Shown: in pieces, positions 8,470 through 17,450 of the stretch | How positions within the stretch are numbered: position 1 is the stretch's first letter | Layout of the letters: the number at the start of each line of letters is the position of its first letter | Source of the DNA: Dyadobacter sp. CECT 9275 | GTDB taxonomy: Bacteria; Bacteroidota; Bacteroidia; Cytophagales; Spirosomataceae | Assembly: GCF_907164905.1 (NCBI RefSeq) | Contig: NZ_CAJRAF010000004.1 | Coordinates: forward strand, 891,443 to 955,442 | Direction of reading: 5' to 3' | DNA: 64,000 bases | Notes under the pieces: model-generated | What the model was told of the DNA's origin: nothing | Database searches by the model: none | What the model saw: only the letters and a program-made list of their open reading frames with translations | Made by a program: the position numbers and the translations under genes

Positions 8470-9663
8470 ATGAAACCCACCGTTTTTTTAATAGCCGTTT
8501 TGTTATCCGTGGTACTGCCTTACAAGATTTTTGCCCAACAGGAACAGGAAAAACTTGACTTACCGGGAGATAACCTTAACCTGTATGCGGCACTAAAACT
8601 TTTTCAGGAATCCGAAACACTGGAAGGTTTTGAAAAAGCACTTAATGACGAATCGTCCCAGATCAACAACCTGGATCTTAATGGAGATGACAATATCGAT
8701 TACATTGAAGTGAGTGACCATATAGAGGAAGATATACATTACATCTCCCTGAAAGTTGCAGTAAGTGAAAATGAAAGCCAGGATGTTGCCGTATTTATTG
8801 TCAGAAAAATGGGTGATGGCCAGGTGGAGATTCAGCTGGTCGGAGACGAAGAATTATACGGCCCCGATTATATCATTGAACCCAATTCCGAAACAGCCAA
8901 TGACCCCGGCCAGACGCCCAATCCCGGATATAAACCCAGTTATCGGCAGGCTGTCCCGCAACCGGATGTAATCTATCAGGTTGCGGCATGGCCTGTTGTC
9001 AGATTCATTTTTATGCCTACCTATGTGGTCTGGCGCTCCCCATGGAGGTGGAACTATTACCCACCCTACTGGCATCCATGGCGCCCCAGCTTCTGGCACT
9101 ATTACTATGGGTATCACTACAATCTCAATCCCTACTACTTTCACCGGTACAGAAGAACAGTGGTATACCGTTATCCACCCTGGCGCCAGCATTATTACGG
9201 AGGGGGCATTCGGTCTAGGTCCGTAATTGTTGTAACCAGAAAACAGCGGGGCGATTATAGAAATACCTATTCCAAGCCATCGTCCGCCCGGGCGGGTTAT
9301 AATGTATCGAGGGAAAAGCATCCGAATACTTCCGGAGCATACAGGCGACCGTCCTTTGATCAAAACGGGCGACCGGTCACAAACGGTCCGTCATACAGCA
9401 GGCCGGGCACCACTCGTCCGGCTACTAGTGGCCCCCGCCCCGGTAATAGTACGTCTCCGTCAAGGCCAGGAACCTCGCGCCCGGGAAATACGAATAGCCC
9501 TCCGTCTCGTCCTGCAACAAGGCCGGGGTCAGGAAATACGTCACGCCCAGCGGCCAGGCCGTCAGAATCAAGGCCCGCCGCCAGACCGGGAAGCAACAGC
9601 CGCGAAAGTACCCCAAGACCCGCTAACGGCAATTCCACTCCCAGGGAAAGAGCTCCCAGATAA
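8470..9663 (+). CDS. exported hypothetical protein: calcium-loop motif, aromatic-rich core, Arg/Pro-rich tail
   Basis: 397 residues. A signal peptide (TVFLIAVLLSVVLPYKIFAQ) is followed by an acidic N-terminal domain with an EF-hand-like loop, DLNGDDNIDYIEV (near residue 75), with Asp/Asn/Asp and a final Glu in the calcium-binding spacing. Residues about 160-255 are extremely rich in Trp, Tyr and His (for example WRSPWRWNYYPPYWHPWRPS). The last 120 residues are low-complexity, built from RPG, RPA and SRP units. I do not recognise a named family. The composition suggests an envelope or surface protein with a disordered basic tail. It stands alone between divergent and downstream promoters. Confidence 0.75.
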   Translation: MKPTVFLIAVLLSVVLPYKIFAQQEQEKLDLPGDNLNLYAALKLFQESETLEGFEKALNDESSQINNLDLNGDDNIDYIEVSDHIEEDIHYISLKVAVSENESQDVAVFIVRKMGDGQVEIQLVGDEELYGPDYIIEPNSETANDPGQTPNPGYKPSYRQAVPQPDVIYQVAAWPVVRFIFMPTYVVWRSPWRWNYYPPYWHPWRPSFWHYYYGYHYNLNPYYFHRYRRTVVYRYPPWRQHYYGGGIRSRSVIVVTRKQRGDYRNTYSKPSSARAGYNVSREKHPNTSGAYRRPSFDQNGRPVTNGPSYSRPGTTRPATSGPRPGNSTSPSRPGTSRPGNTNSPPSRPATRPGSGNTSRPAARPSESRPAARPGSNSRESTPRPANGNSTPRERAPR

Positions 9664-9724
9664 AGAACAAACGTTCCTGGAAGGGGAGCCTCAAAACCTG
9701 AAAGCAAAAATGCCTGAAAGAAGA

Positions 9725-9759
9725 ATTGCGCATATAAAACTAAATTTTATATGCGCAAT
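9725..9759. repeat. 15-bp perfect inverted repeat between two plus-strand genes
   Basis: ATTGCGCATATAAAA at 9725-9739 is followed by a 5-base loop and its exact complement at 9745-9759. It lacks a clear T run, so termination of the upstream gene would be imperfect. It abuts the -7 box of the next promoter, so it could also be an operator for the MutS-like gene. Confidence 0.55.
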
Positions 9760-9764
9760 GTGTA

Positions 9765-9772
9765 TATATTTG
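9765..9772 (+). promoter_or_regulatory. Bacteroidota-type -7 box (TATATTTG)
   Basis: TATATTTG matches the TAnnTTTG consensus. It lies about 68 bases before the ATG of the MutS-like gene at 9840. The inverted repeat just upstream covers the expected -33 region. Confidence 0.5.
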
Positions 9773-9839
9773 CCCCCGGCTGGAAAAGCGGGCTGAAAAC
9801 CTTACTCTGTTGCTATTGCCGGAAAAATCAAAAACAGGC

Positions 9840-11690
9840 ATGGACATTTATAAAATTAAAATTCAGGAATATCACGCAGCAGCAATGAAGCTGGAAAAAG
9901 TGATCAATACACTATCCATCTTCCGGCTGCTATCTTTTGTGCTGTCCGTTGCCGTGATTATGGTGCTGGCCAACGCGAGGTCAGTCGGCCTGCTGTTGCT
10001 CGTTGCTCCTTTATGCATGCTTGGTTTTGCCTTGCTGATCAAACGCTACAACCGGCTTTTTTATCTTAAACAACATACAACCTTTTTAAAGCAGATCAAT
10101 GAAGAAGAGGTACTAAGACAGGAAAACAAATTATCGGGTTTTGAAACCGGGCAAACGTTTCTAAAACGCGACCATGCCTATGTCTCGGATCTTGACATCT
10201 TCGGCACGCACTCTCTTTTCCAGCTCATCAACCGTACCACAACCGAAACAGGCCAGGGTTTGCTGGCAACATGGCTGTCCGAACCCGCCCCAAAAAACAT
10301 TATTGCAGAGAGGCAGGAAATCATCAGGGAGCTTAGCCCGGAACTGGAGTGGCGGCAGGATTTTCAGGCTTCGGGTATGCATTCCAGCAATACCAGCAGC
10401 GATTATAACAAACTGCTGGAATGGATAGAAAAGCCCGTGAAATTACTTCCGCAGCAGACAAAATATATCTGCATGGGTATACTCCTGTCCCTGATATCCA
10501 CTGCTGCCGCAGTTTATTTTATTTATGGTCTGTTTGCCGATCACGTAAGTTTCTCGGTAACACACGCATTCCCGCTGATCATCAGCCTCCTGATCAACAA
10601 ATTTACACTTAAAAGAATTGATCCGGTTACGGAGGAGGTCATCCTCGGCACACAGGATAATGTAAAAATATTGAAAGGTTATCAGTCGCTGATCGCGAAA
10701 ATTGAGGGTGGAAAATTTCAGTCCGGGGCACTGGTGAGGCTTCAATCCGCATTCAGTCACAACGGGTACTCTGCTGTAAAAGAGATTCATAAACTGAGAA
10801 AAATACTGGAAATCTTCCAGCAGAAGGGTCACCAAAAACCGATCGGGGGCAACACCTTTTATGCCATTTTCAACCTTCTGTGGCTTTCAGATATATACCT
10901 GATCCTACTGGCCGAAAAGTGGAAATACAAAAACAGGAACTCGTTGAAAATATGGGCGCCGGCTGTCAGTGCGTTCGAAGCGCTCAGCAGTTTGGCTGGC
11001 TTTGCTTATTCCAATCCCTCCTTTTCCTTCCCCCAAATAACAGAAGAACCCTATGTCATCGATTTTGAAATGCTCGGGCATCCCCTCCTGCGTCAGGAAA
11101 GAAGAGTATGTAATGATTTCAGCCTTGCGGGCCGCGGAGAAATTGCGATGATCACAGGTTCCAACATGGCTGGTAAAAGTACATTCCTGAGAACCGTGGG
11201 ACTTAACCTGGTACTTGCGCTGATGGGCGCTCCCTGCTGTGCCCGGTCGGGACGGGTTTCACACATGAAAGTATTCTCCAGCATGCGTACCCAGGATAAT
11301 CTGGAAGAAGGCGTTTCGTCTTTTTATGCCGAACTGAAAAAAATTGAACAGCTTTTAAAGTCGATCGAAAGCGGAGAACCGATCTTCTTCCTGCTGGATG
11401 AAATGTTTAAAGGTACCAACTCGCAGGACCGATACAAAGGGGGTGTTTCGCTGATCAGGCAATTAAATGAACTTAATGCTTTCGGTATTATCTCTACACA
11501 CGACCTGGAACTGGCGAAATTATCGGGAAGGCACATGATTGTTGCCAATTTCAGTTTCAACAGCGAGATACGCGGCGGCGAAATGATTTTTCACTACAAA
11601 CTCACAGAAGGAATCTGCACAGACTTCAATGCCAGCGAGTTAATGCGAAAAAGCGGGATTAAAATTCTGTCCGATATTGAAAAGGCTTAG
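9840..11690 (+). CDS. MutS-like ATPase with predicted membrane helices
   Basis: 616 residues from ATG 9840; an earlier in-frame TTG at 9810 is less likely. The C-terminal third is a MutS-type ABC ATPase: Walker A TGSNMAGKSTFLRT (about residue 440), an RTQDNLEEGVSSF signature-like segment, Walker B FFLLDEMFKGTNSQDR (about 515) and ISTHDLELA. The N-terminal mismatch-recognition domains of true MutS are missing. Instead there are hydrophobic stretches near residues 22-60 (LLSFVLSVAVIMVLANARSV, LLLLVAPLCMLGFALLI) and about 205-250. Such short membrane-linked MutS homologues are known in Bacteroidota but have no settled role, so a mismatch-repair function should not be assumed. Confidence 0.85.
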   Translation: MDIYKIKIQEYHAAAMKLEKVINTLSIFRLLSFVLSVAVIMVLANARSVGLLLLVAPLCMLGFALLIKRYNRLFYLKQHTTFLKQINEEEVLRQENKLSGFETGQTFLKRDHAYVSDLDIFGTHSLFQLINRTTTETGQGLLATWLSEPAPKNIIAERQEIIRELSPELEWRQDFQASGMHSSNTSSDYNKLLEWIEKPVKLLPQQTKYICMGILLSLISTAAAVYFIYGLFADHVSFSVTHAFPLIISLLINKFTLKRIDPVTEEVILGTQDNVKILKGYQSLIAKIEGGKFQSGALVRLQSAFSHNGYSAVKEIHKLRKILEIFQQKGHQKPIGGNTFYAIFNLLWLSDIYLILLAEKWKYKNRNSLKIWAPAVSAFEALSSLAGFAYSNPSFSFPQITEEPYVIDFEMLGHPLLRQERRVCNDFSLAGRGEIAMITGSNMAGKSTFLRTVGLNLVLALMGAPCCARSGRVSHMKVFSSMRTQDNLEEGVSSFYAELKKIEQLLKSIESGEPIFFLLDEMFKGTNSQDRYKGGVSLIRQLNELNAFGIISTHDLELAKLSGRHMIVANFSFNSEIRGGEMIFHYKLTEGICTDFNASELMRKSGIKILSDIEKA

Positions 11691-11812
11691 TACTTAGGGA
11701 TAAGTTCTGCCTTTTCCTGATTTTTATCAATTTTCCTGAACACTGCTGACATAGGGCTGTCAATTGCCCGGTTTTACTTTGTATCGAAGTTAAACATTTA
11801 AACACTACAGCA

Positions 11813-12340
11813 ATGGAAAATACCGCAATTGACACAAACACGCTGAACGAAACCTCAGTTGTAACCTTCACACCCGCCCAGCTGCTTGAGCACTGGCAGG
11901 GACACCGTCGTATTTCCAGGAGGATGATCGAAGTTTTCCCGGAAAAAGAGTTTTATCAGTTCTCCATTGGCGGCATGCGTACGTATGCAGATCTGAATAT
12001 GGAAATAACGGACCTGGCCGGAGCGGGTGTCCAGGGCATTGCCACCGGCGACTGGTCGGGGTATCAACTGTCGGCCGACGGCGGGCACACTACGCCACCT
12101 CAAACCAAGGAAGAAATGCTGGCGCTATGGGATGCTATCACAGACAAGATCAACACTTACTGGCCTCAGATTCCAGCCCAACGCTTTCAGGAAAATGATT
12201 TGGCATTCGGCCAGTATGAGGGACGTATTATTGATACCTTGTTTTACCTCATCGACAACGAAATCCACCATCGTGCCCAGGGTTATGTTTATCTGCGTGC
12301 CCTAGGCATACAACCGCCATTTTTCTGGGACAGAAGCTAA
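11813..12340 (+). CDS. DinB-family protein
   Basis: 175 residues. FTPAQLLEHWQGHRRISRRM, FPEKEFYQFSIGGMRTYADL and LFYLIDNEIHHRAQGYVYLR fit the DinB/DUF664-type four-helix bundle. The HxxxQ-like tail (NEIHHRAQGYVYLRAL) carries metal-ligand histidines. Family members include thiol-dependent metalloenzymes; the exact substrate cannot be read here. It stands alone, ending 20 bases before a strong terminator at 12360. Confidence 0.85.
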   Translation: MENTAIDTNTLNETSVVTFTPAQLLEHWQGHRRISRRMIEVFPEKEFYQFSIGGMRTYADLNMEITDLAGAGVQGIATGDWSGYQLSADGGHTTPPQTKEEMLALWDAITDKINTYWPQIPAQRFQENDLAFGQYEGRIIDTLFYLIDNEIHHRAQGYVYLRALGIQPPFFWDRS

Positions 12341-12359
12341 AAGTCTGTGTACTATATTA

Positions 12360-12402
12360 ACAAAACCGTCTGCTGTGTAACAACAGGAGACGGTTTTGTT
12401 TT
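12360..12402 (+). terminator. bidirectional intrinsic terminator
   Basis: ACAAAACCGTC at 12360-12370 pairs with GACGGTTTTGT at 12389-12399, followed by TTT. It lies between the convergent dinB-like gene and the DUF2461 gene. The A-rich left flank lets it work in both directions. Confidence 0.75.
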
Positions 12403-12407
12403 AACCC

Positions 12408-13100
12408 TCAGATCATCTCACCATCCGCATCCACCGTCAGAACTTCACTCATATAGTCAAAAAACGGCCGCATGTGCTGAAAAGCCTGGCTTACTTCCTG
12501 ATAGTACGACGGACTTGTTACCTGCTCATCCGTAAATTCCTTGATCAGCAGAAACTGTTTGTACCGCAGCAGGTCTATTGCTTCATGGTCTGCATTGAAC
12601 CCCTTCGGCGCGGTTCGCACTTGTTCGCCCCGCAAAGTACCAAATGTTGCTAGGAACGATTTGCTGCTCAATATTTTTCTCAAAGGAGTGGCGTCAAAAC
12701 TGATATCGTCTCTGATGCGTTTTAAATCCGCCGCATTCGGCCCGTAGAACCCGCCTGCAACGAAACTGTTGCCTGGCTCTACATGGAAATAATAACCGCC
12801 GCGGCGCTGTTTGGTAGCACGTCTGAAACTGCCGCCCCAGTTGGTCTTGTAAGGGATCTTTTCTTTTGAAAAACGTGTATCTCTGTAAATCCGGTGAAGG
12901 CTTTTTTTCCCTGATTCCGTTTCTATCAGATCATGTTTATTGAGTTCGGACAGCACCAATTCTGCAAAATTCTCCATCACTTCCAGCTCCTGCAAATACT
13001 GCTCCTTGTTTGCGCCGAACCATTCGCGGTTATTGTTCTCCTTTAATGATTTTAAAAAATCCAGGCTAGAAACCGGGATGAAGGGCAGTTGCTGTGACAT
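12408..13100 (-). CDS. DUF2461 / TIGR02453 family protein
   Basis: About 230 residues from ATG 13100 (MSQQLPFIPVSSLDFLKSLK); an in-frame upstream start exists at 13118. The motifs NNREWFGANKEQYLQELEVM, FSKEKIPYKTNWGGSFRRAT, GGYYFHVEPGNSFVAGGFYG and GFNADHEAIDLLRYKQFLLI define the family, which is widespread and uncharacterised. Full length, intact and monocistronic, convergent with the DinB-like gene across a shared terminator. Confidence 0.88.
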   Translation of the reverse strand: MSQQLPFIPVSSLDFLKSLKENNNREWFGANKEQYLQELEVMENFAELVLSELNKHDLIETESGKKSLHRIYRDTRFSKEKIPYKTNWGGSFRRATKQRRGGYYFHVEPGNSFVAGGFYGPNAADLKRIRDDISFDATPLRKILSSKSFLATFGTLRGEQVRTAPKGFNADHEAIDLLRYKQFLLIKEFTDEQVTSPSYYQEVSQAFQHMRPFFDYMSEVLTVDADGEMI

Positions 13101-13264
13101 TAGATATCCTTGGGCCAAAAATTTACACTGATATAATCACTCAAAACAAAATGGATAACAGGGGCCAACGTCTATTCGTTCGCCCCGCAGCTGTAAACAT
13201 AAGATTTATTTCAATATATATCGGATACCAGATTCCGCTAGCAAGCCGCTAAGTCATTTCGCCG

Positions 13265-14923
13265 CTAATGCTTTATATAAAGGAGCTGGCGTTCTTCCAG
13301 CACGTCATTCCTGGTCACATGATGGATAAACCCCCATTTCAATTTGGTGATCCGGAAGTAAGCAGGCTTGCAGAGTACTTCCATCCTATAACCAGCCTTG
13401 CTGAGGCTGTCGGCGGTGTGGGGAGTTGTGTACAAATAACAGGGCCTGTTGGTGAGGTACTTTTCCAAAGACGCAGGTCCGTTAATCAGCCGGACCTCAC
13501 CCGGCGAGTAGAATTCCAGTGAATAAGAGAAGGATTGGTATGCCGCCACCGGCAAAGTAGTATCTTTTAAATAACGGGCCGCTTCCCTACCCGACTGGTA
13601 CTGAAGTAGAAACGGATAAAAGAAAAGGAACAAAAAAACGGATACAACCGCCGCAGCCGCATAACCATGTACTATTAGCTTTAGCAAAGTATCCCTGACC
13701 GGGGCAATGGTCACTATCAGAACCAGGAGCAGGGTGATGCCTGCAGCATACTGGCCATTGGGGATACGGGTGTAGTACAGCAATACCAGCACAATGGCTT
13801 CTACCAGCAATAACAGTCCTGTCTGGAATTTTTGCAGAAGTACCAATGCCCGCCTGTTGTTGATACTTAGCAGGTAATTACCGGTAACCATGGAGAAATA
13901 GGGAAACAGAATAACGATGTAATGGGGCAGCTGAAATTTGGACAAGGAAAAAAGCAAAAAGGTCAGCACGGTATTTCCATACAAAACACAGCTTAGGCCT
14001 TTGATTTTATGTCGATTACTTACAAAATAAATCACTCCGGCTACCAGCACGCCTGACCATGGAAGAAAAGCCCAGAGCGTTGTATGAAAAAAGAAAGATA
14101 AATCTCCTTTTCCTTTGATAGGTCCGTTATTAAAAAACCGCCCAAACTGACTGTCCCAAAAGAAAAAACGGATTCCCGAAACACCGGTTTTGCCAAAAAC
14201 CATTTTCTCCGGATGCAGGTCAAACTGTACATATAAGCTGTATAATTCTGGCAGAATAAAAATGAAACATAACAATAGCATTAACCACCATTTATAATTC
14301 GTAAACTGACTCCACTGCTGCGTGATGACCAGGAAAATCAGCCATCCGCCGCCCACCGAAATCAAAACAAATATACCTTTCGTCATGATGGCGCAGGCCA
14401 TGAAAAATGCGGCCAGCACGATGTGAATCCAATGTTTACCGTTATAAATATGGAGCATATACCAGGTAGCCGCCAGGATGCAGGTCGTGAGGTAGGGCTC
14501 CGCCCTTACATCAAAATTGGCCAGTGTACTGTGCAAAGCCACGGTATATATCAATACAGCAAGGCGGGCGGCAGCGGAGCGGAACAAATATTGAACGATC
14601 AGAAAGGTATACCTGAGCCCTGCGAGCCAGAAAAGAAATGCCGGGAGCTTATATGCAAAGCCATTTATACCCAGCAATTTAAAACTGATTGCCGCCATCC
14701 AGAATGGAAAATGCGGCTTATCCAGCCAGTCGTGGCCATCGCCAATCAGATTGACCCAGTCGTTATGAAGTACAATATGTTTAGCAATGGTGGCATACAG
14801 CGCGCCATCCGGCTCCATAATATCAAGCCAGAGACCAGGCATATTCAAGATGATACCCACTATCAAAAACAAGGGAAAATATCGTTTCAGTAACAGGTTT
14901 TCTTCGGGGGTAACTGTCGGCAT
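13265..14923 (-). CDS. glycosyltransferase family 39 (ArnT/PMT-like) membrane protein
   Basis: About 552 residues from ATG 14923 (an upstream ATG at 14974 is in frame). The first luminal loop has EPDGALYATIAKHI and HDWLDKPHFPFWM, the acidic and KPP-like motifs of lipid-linked sugar transferases such as ArnT. Then come about ten hydrophobic helices (LPAFLFWLAGLRYTFLIV, IVLAAFFMACAIMTKGIFVL, YPFLLQYQSG). It would move a sugar from a polyprenyl carrier to an acceptor on the outer face of the inner membrane. Acceptor unknown; no lipid A genes are nearby. Confidence 0.85.
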   Translation of the reverse strand: MPTVTPEENLLLKRYFPLFLIVGIILNMPGLWLDIMEPDGALYATIAKHIVLHNDWVNLIGDGHDWLDKPHFPFWMAAISFKLLGINGFAYKLPAFLFWLAGLRYTFLIVQYLFRSAAARLAVLIYTVALHSTLANFDVRAEPYLTTCILAATWYMLHIYNGKHWIHIVLAAFFMACAIMTKGIFVLISVGGGWLIFLVITQQWSQFTNYKWWLMLLLCFIFILPELYSLYVQFDLHPEKMVFGKTGVSGIRFFFWDSQFGRFFNNGPIKGKGDLSFFFHTTLWAFLPWSGVLVAGVIYFVSNRHKIKGLSCVLYGNTVLTFLLFSLSKFQLPHYIVILFPYFSMVTGNYLLSINNRRALVLLQKFQTGLLLLVEAIVLVLLYYTRIPNGQYAAGITLLLVLIVTIAPVRDTLLKLIVHGYAAAAVVSVFLFLFFYPFLLQYQSGREAARYLKDTTLPVAAYQSFSYSLEFYSPGEVRLINGPASLEKYLTNRPCYLYTTPHTADSLSKAGYRMEVLCKPAYFRITKLKWGFIHHVTRNDVLEERQLLYIKH

Positions 14924-15145
14924 CAAAATACAAAATCCGGGATTATTGCTACAGCAATGATACGCCACAGACATTTTTCTGCGATTATGTATTTTTTACG
15001 ATATTGTTAAGGAATTGCAACAAGGCCTGTCACACCCAAAAAGCAGGAAATCCGAACCGGTGCCTCAGGATTATTTTCCCCTGGAAGAGTGGCAAGCTTT
15101 GAAAATAAACCGACCGATACAACGGACCAGCCGGCCGATCGGACC

Positions 15146-16336
15146 TTATTTCATTACAAGACCGCTGGGAACTTTGGCAGGGACGGTTTTATCAAAATGA
15201 TCGTCATTCAGGGCATTCAGAAACTCCACAATTCGTGAAAGATCCTTGAAATTGACGTCCATTCTGGTGGCCAGCGTATCCATCTGGCTCGCTTTCACTT
15301 TAGGGTTAAGTATTTTGCCGCCCGAGATATCCTCATAAAATTCCAGTACCTGTTCCAGTGTGGCGAATTTCCCGCTGTGCATGTAAGGTCCTGTGTAGCG
15401 CAGGTTCCGCAGGGAAGGCGTCCGGAAAGCATAATCATTGTTAATTCCCCGGTCACTTTCCGTCCTGTTCTGAGAATCGGGCACACCCAGGGTATGCAGT
15501 TTGTAGTCAGAGAACATAGGGCCAGAATGGCATTTGGCACAACCTGTTTTAAGGAAAAGGTTGAGGCCTTCCTTTTCTCCCAATGTGAGTGCATTGCTGT
15601 CCCCCCGCATATAAAGGTCAAACCTTGAATTGTTCGAGATGAGGGTACGTTCATAGGCTGCAATTCCCTTCGCAAGATTGACAGCATTCACAGGATTGAG
15701 CTCCCCCGGAAAAGCCCTGGCGAACAACGTATGATATGCTGGTATACGCCGAATGCGAGACAATACTTCGTCAATAATCTCATCCTCGGTATAAGCACGT
15801 CCCCGCATTTCCTCCAGGGTTTTAATGGGTAGCAGAGCTTGTTCTTCCAATCCTTTGGCACGGTTATCCCAGAACATGGGAGCCATTTCTGCATGGTAAG
15901 CTTCATGGTTTCTGATGCCGTTAAATGCGGTATTGAGTACACTCTGCGAATTTCTTTTGACAAAAGGAATATCGTTAGGGGCTACGAATTGTCTTTTACT
16001 TCCGCTGCCGGTACCATTCACACCAATTGAAGTTTCGAGGAATTCGGCATAACTAAATTCGGGCTGATGGCAGGTGGCACAGGCTACATCCCTATTGCCC
16101 GATAATACCGGATCAAAAAAGAGCATCCGCCCCAATTCTATTTTTTCGGGGCTAGTCGGGTTTCCGGGCGGGTCGGTAACATACTGCGGTAATGCGCCCA
16201 GGTCCGCAAGGGTTTCTATAACCTTCTGTTGGGAAGAATTACCGCCTTTTTGCTCATTCACGCAGGCTATACTAACAATCGTAAATAAAACAACCGTTAA
16301 CGCATACTTAAACAAACAGACCATGTTATACTGCAT
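15146..16336 (-). CDS. di-haem cytochrome c peroxidase (CcpA/MauG family) lipoprotein
   Basis: 396 residues. The signal peptide ends in VSIAC, a lipobox. Two c-type haem sites are visible: CATCH (about residue 84) and CAKCH (about residue 267). Also present are ELGRMLFFDPVLSGNRDVAC, FVKRNSQSVLNTAFN, MFWDNRAKGLEEQALLPI, RTPSLRNLRYTGPYMHSG (axial methionine region) and FATLEQVLEFYEDISGG. The enzyme probably reduces peroxide in the periplasm using an electron carrier. The gene is alone, divergent from the gene at 16665. Confidence 0.93.
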   Translation of the reverse strand: MQYNMVCLFKYALTVVLFTIVSIACVNEQKGGNSSQQKVIETLADLGALPQYVTDPPGNPTSPEKIELGRMLFFDPVLSGNRDVACATCHQPEFSYAEFLETSIGVNGTGSGSKRQFVAPNDIPFVKRNSQSVLNTAFNGIRNHEAYHAEMAPMFWDNRAKGLEEQALLPIKTLEEMRGRAYTEDEIIDEVLSRIRRIPAYHTLFARAFPGELNPVNAVNLAKGIAAYERTLISNNSRFDLYMRGDSNALTLGEKEGLNLFLKTGCAKCHSGPMFSDYKLHTLGVPDSQNRTESDRGINNDYAFRTPSLRNLRYTGPYMHSGKFATLEQVLEFYEDISGGKILNPKVKASQMDTLATRMDVNFKDLSRIVEFLNALNDDHFDKTVPAKVPSGLVMK

Positions 16337-16664
16337 ATACTCTGAAAAGAAGCTGTAAAAGACAGGTATTTATAACCCATATAAGAGTAAAAGGCCTTAA
16401 GGAATAATATTTAATGTTTCAGAAATGAGACAAACTATTAAATACAGAATTTCATCGGCAAGAAAACTTGTCAGCTAAAGACCTGTTGGCTCTTTGCCAT
16501 CACCGGTATCCGGTAGATATAGGCATATCCTAATGACCGGTCAGCCATTGGAAAACGAAAAACCGGCAGGTTGCCATCGTTCAAATATCAGAAATGATTC
16601 AGCATTTTATTATTAATTTAGCAAGGAAATCAATCCGGTTATTGTTTAAAGTCACATTGGTTAT
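16337..16664. other. divergent intergenic region, 328 bases
   Basis: It lies between the peroxidase (minus) and the small membrane protein (plus). A near-consensus -7 element (TAATTTAG) is present at about 16613-16620, and short dyads such as ACCGGTATCCGGT occur. No ORF or RNA gene is convincing. Confidence 0.4.
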
Positions 16665-17003
16665 ATGCACAATGCGGGAAAACTGAAGGTCGTAAAAGTA
16701 GTGCATACCTTGATATGGATATTTTTCAACATCGTTATCTTCTATATGCTTTATGCTGTCGTGATGAATAAGTTTGATAAATGGTTGTGGATAGGTTATG
16801 CCTTTTGTCTGGCGGAAGGAATCGTTCTGCTTATTTTCAGGTTCACCTGCCCGCTGACCCTCGTCGCCCGCAGATATTCGGACTCCACCCGCAACAATTT
16901 TGATATTTATCTGCCCGACTGGCTGGCAAAATATACCAAATTGATCTACACCTCCATCCTCGCCGTGATCATAATAATTACCATTTATCAGCTTTTAAAA
17001 TAA
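16665..17003 (+). CDS. small membrane protein, DUF2784-like
   Basis: 112 residues with four hydrophobic helices: VVHTLIWIFFNIVIFYMLYA, WLWIGYAFCLAEGIVLLIF and LIYTSILAVIIIITIYQLL, with a fourth weaker one. The FRFTCPLTLVARRYSD motif resembles the NxCPLT signature of DUF2784-type proteins. No catalytic site is visible. It is followed 48 bases later by the DUF1801 gene on the same strand. Confidence 0.65.
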   Translation: MHNAGKLKVVKVVHTLIWIFFNIVIFYMLYAVVMNKFDKWLWIGYAFCLAEGIVLLIFRFTCPLTLVARRYSDSTRNNFDIYLPDWLAKYTKLIYTSILAVIIIITIYQLLK

Positions 17004-17051
17004 TCAAAGTAAAAATATTGGATTGATACATCTACGATAAAACACAATGTT

Positions 17052-17438
17052 ATGCCTCATTCAAAACCCGAAAGTATCGACAGTTACATAGCCGGATTTC
17101 CAGCAGACATTCAGCAGATTTTAGAGGTTGTAAGAACAACGGTGAGGTCGGCAGCTCCAGATTCGGTGGAGGTGATCAGCTACGACATGCCCGGTTTTAA
17201 ACTCCACGGCGGATATATCGCGCACTTTGCAGCATTCAAAAAACACATCGGATTTTACCCTGCCCCTACCGGCGTTCCTGAATTTGAAAAAGACCTGGCC
17301 TTTTACAAAATAGGAAAAGGATCCGTACAATTTCCGTTTGATAAACCTATGCCTCTGGAACTGATTACAAAAATCACAAAATTCAATGTTCAGAGAAACC
17401 TGAAAAAAGCGGAGCAAAAGAGAATGGTCAAAGGATAA
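17052..17438 (+). CDS. DUF1801 (YdhG-like) domain protein
   Basis: 128 residues. IDSYIAGFPADIQQILEVVR, VISYDMPGFKLHGGYIAHFA, KKHIGFYPAPTGVPEF and KGSVQFPFDKPMPLELITKI cover the complete DUF1801 fold, a frataxin-like alpha-beta domain sometimes annotated as an iron chaperone. The C-terminus is basic. It may be co-transcribed with the preceding membrane protein. It converges on the asparaginase gene with only 12 bases between stops and no hairpin. Confidence 0.85.
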   Translation: MPHSKPESIDSYIAGFPADIQQILEVVRTTVRSAAPDSVEVISYDMPGFKLHGGYIAHFAAFKKHIGFYPAPTGVPEFEKDLAFYKIGKGSVQFPFDKPMPLELITKITKFNVQRNLKKAEQKRMVKG

Positions 17439-17450
17439 GTACAAGGTCAA

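Noticed and set aside
9300..9660. Possible CRISPR-like or tandem DNA repeat in the RPG-rich tail
   Set aside because: Units vary in length and sequence; it is protein low complexity, with no regular repeat-spacer pattern.
8900..9700. Minus-strand ORFs of 115-169 codons opposite the gene at 8470
   Set aside because: They mirror its low-complexity codons and have no domain; the plus frame has a signal peptide and a coherent layout.
15015..15200. 61-codon plus-strand ORF upstream of the GT39 gene
   Set aside because: Overlaps the 3' end of the peroxidase gene on the other strand and has no domain.
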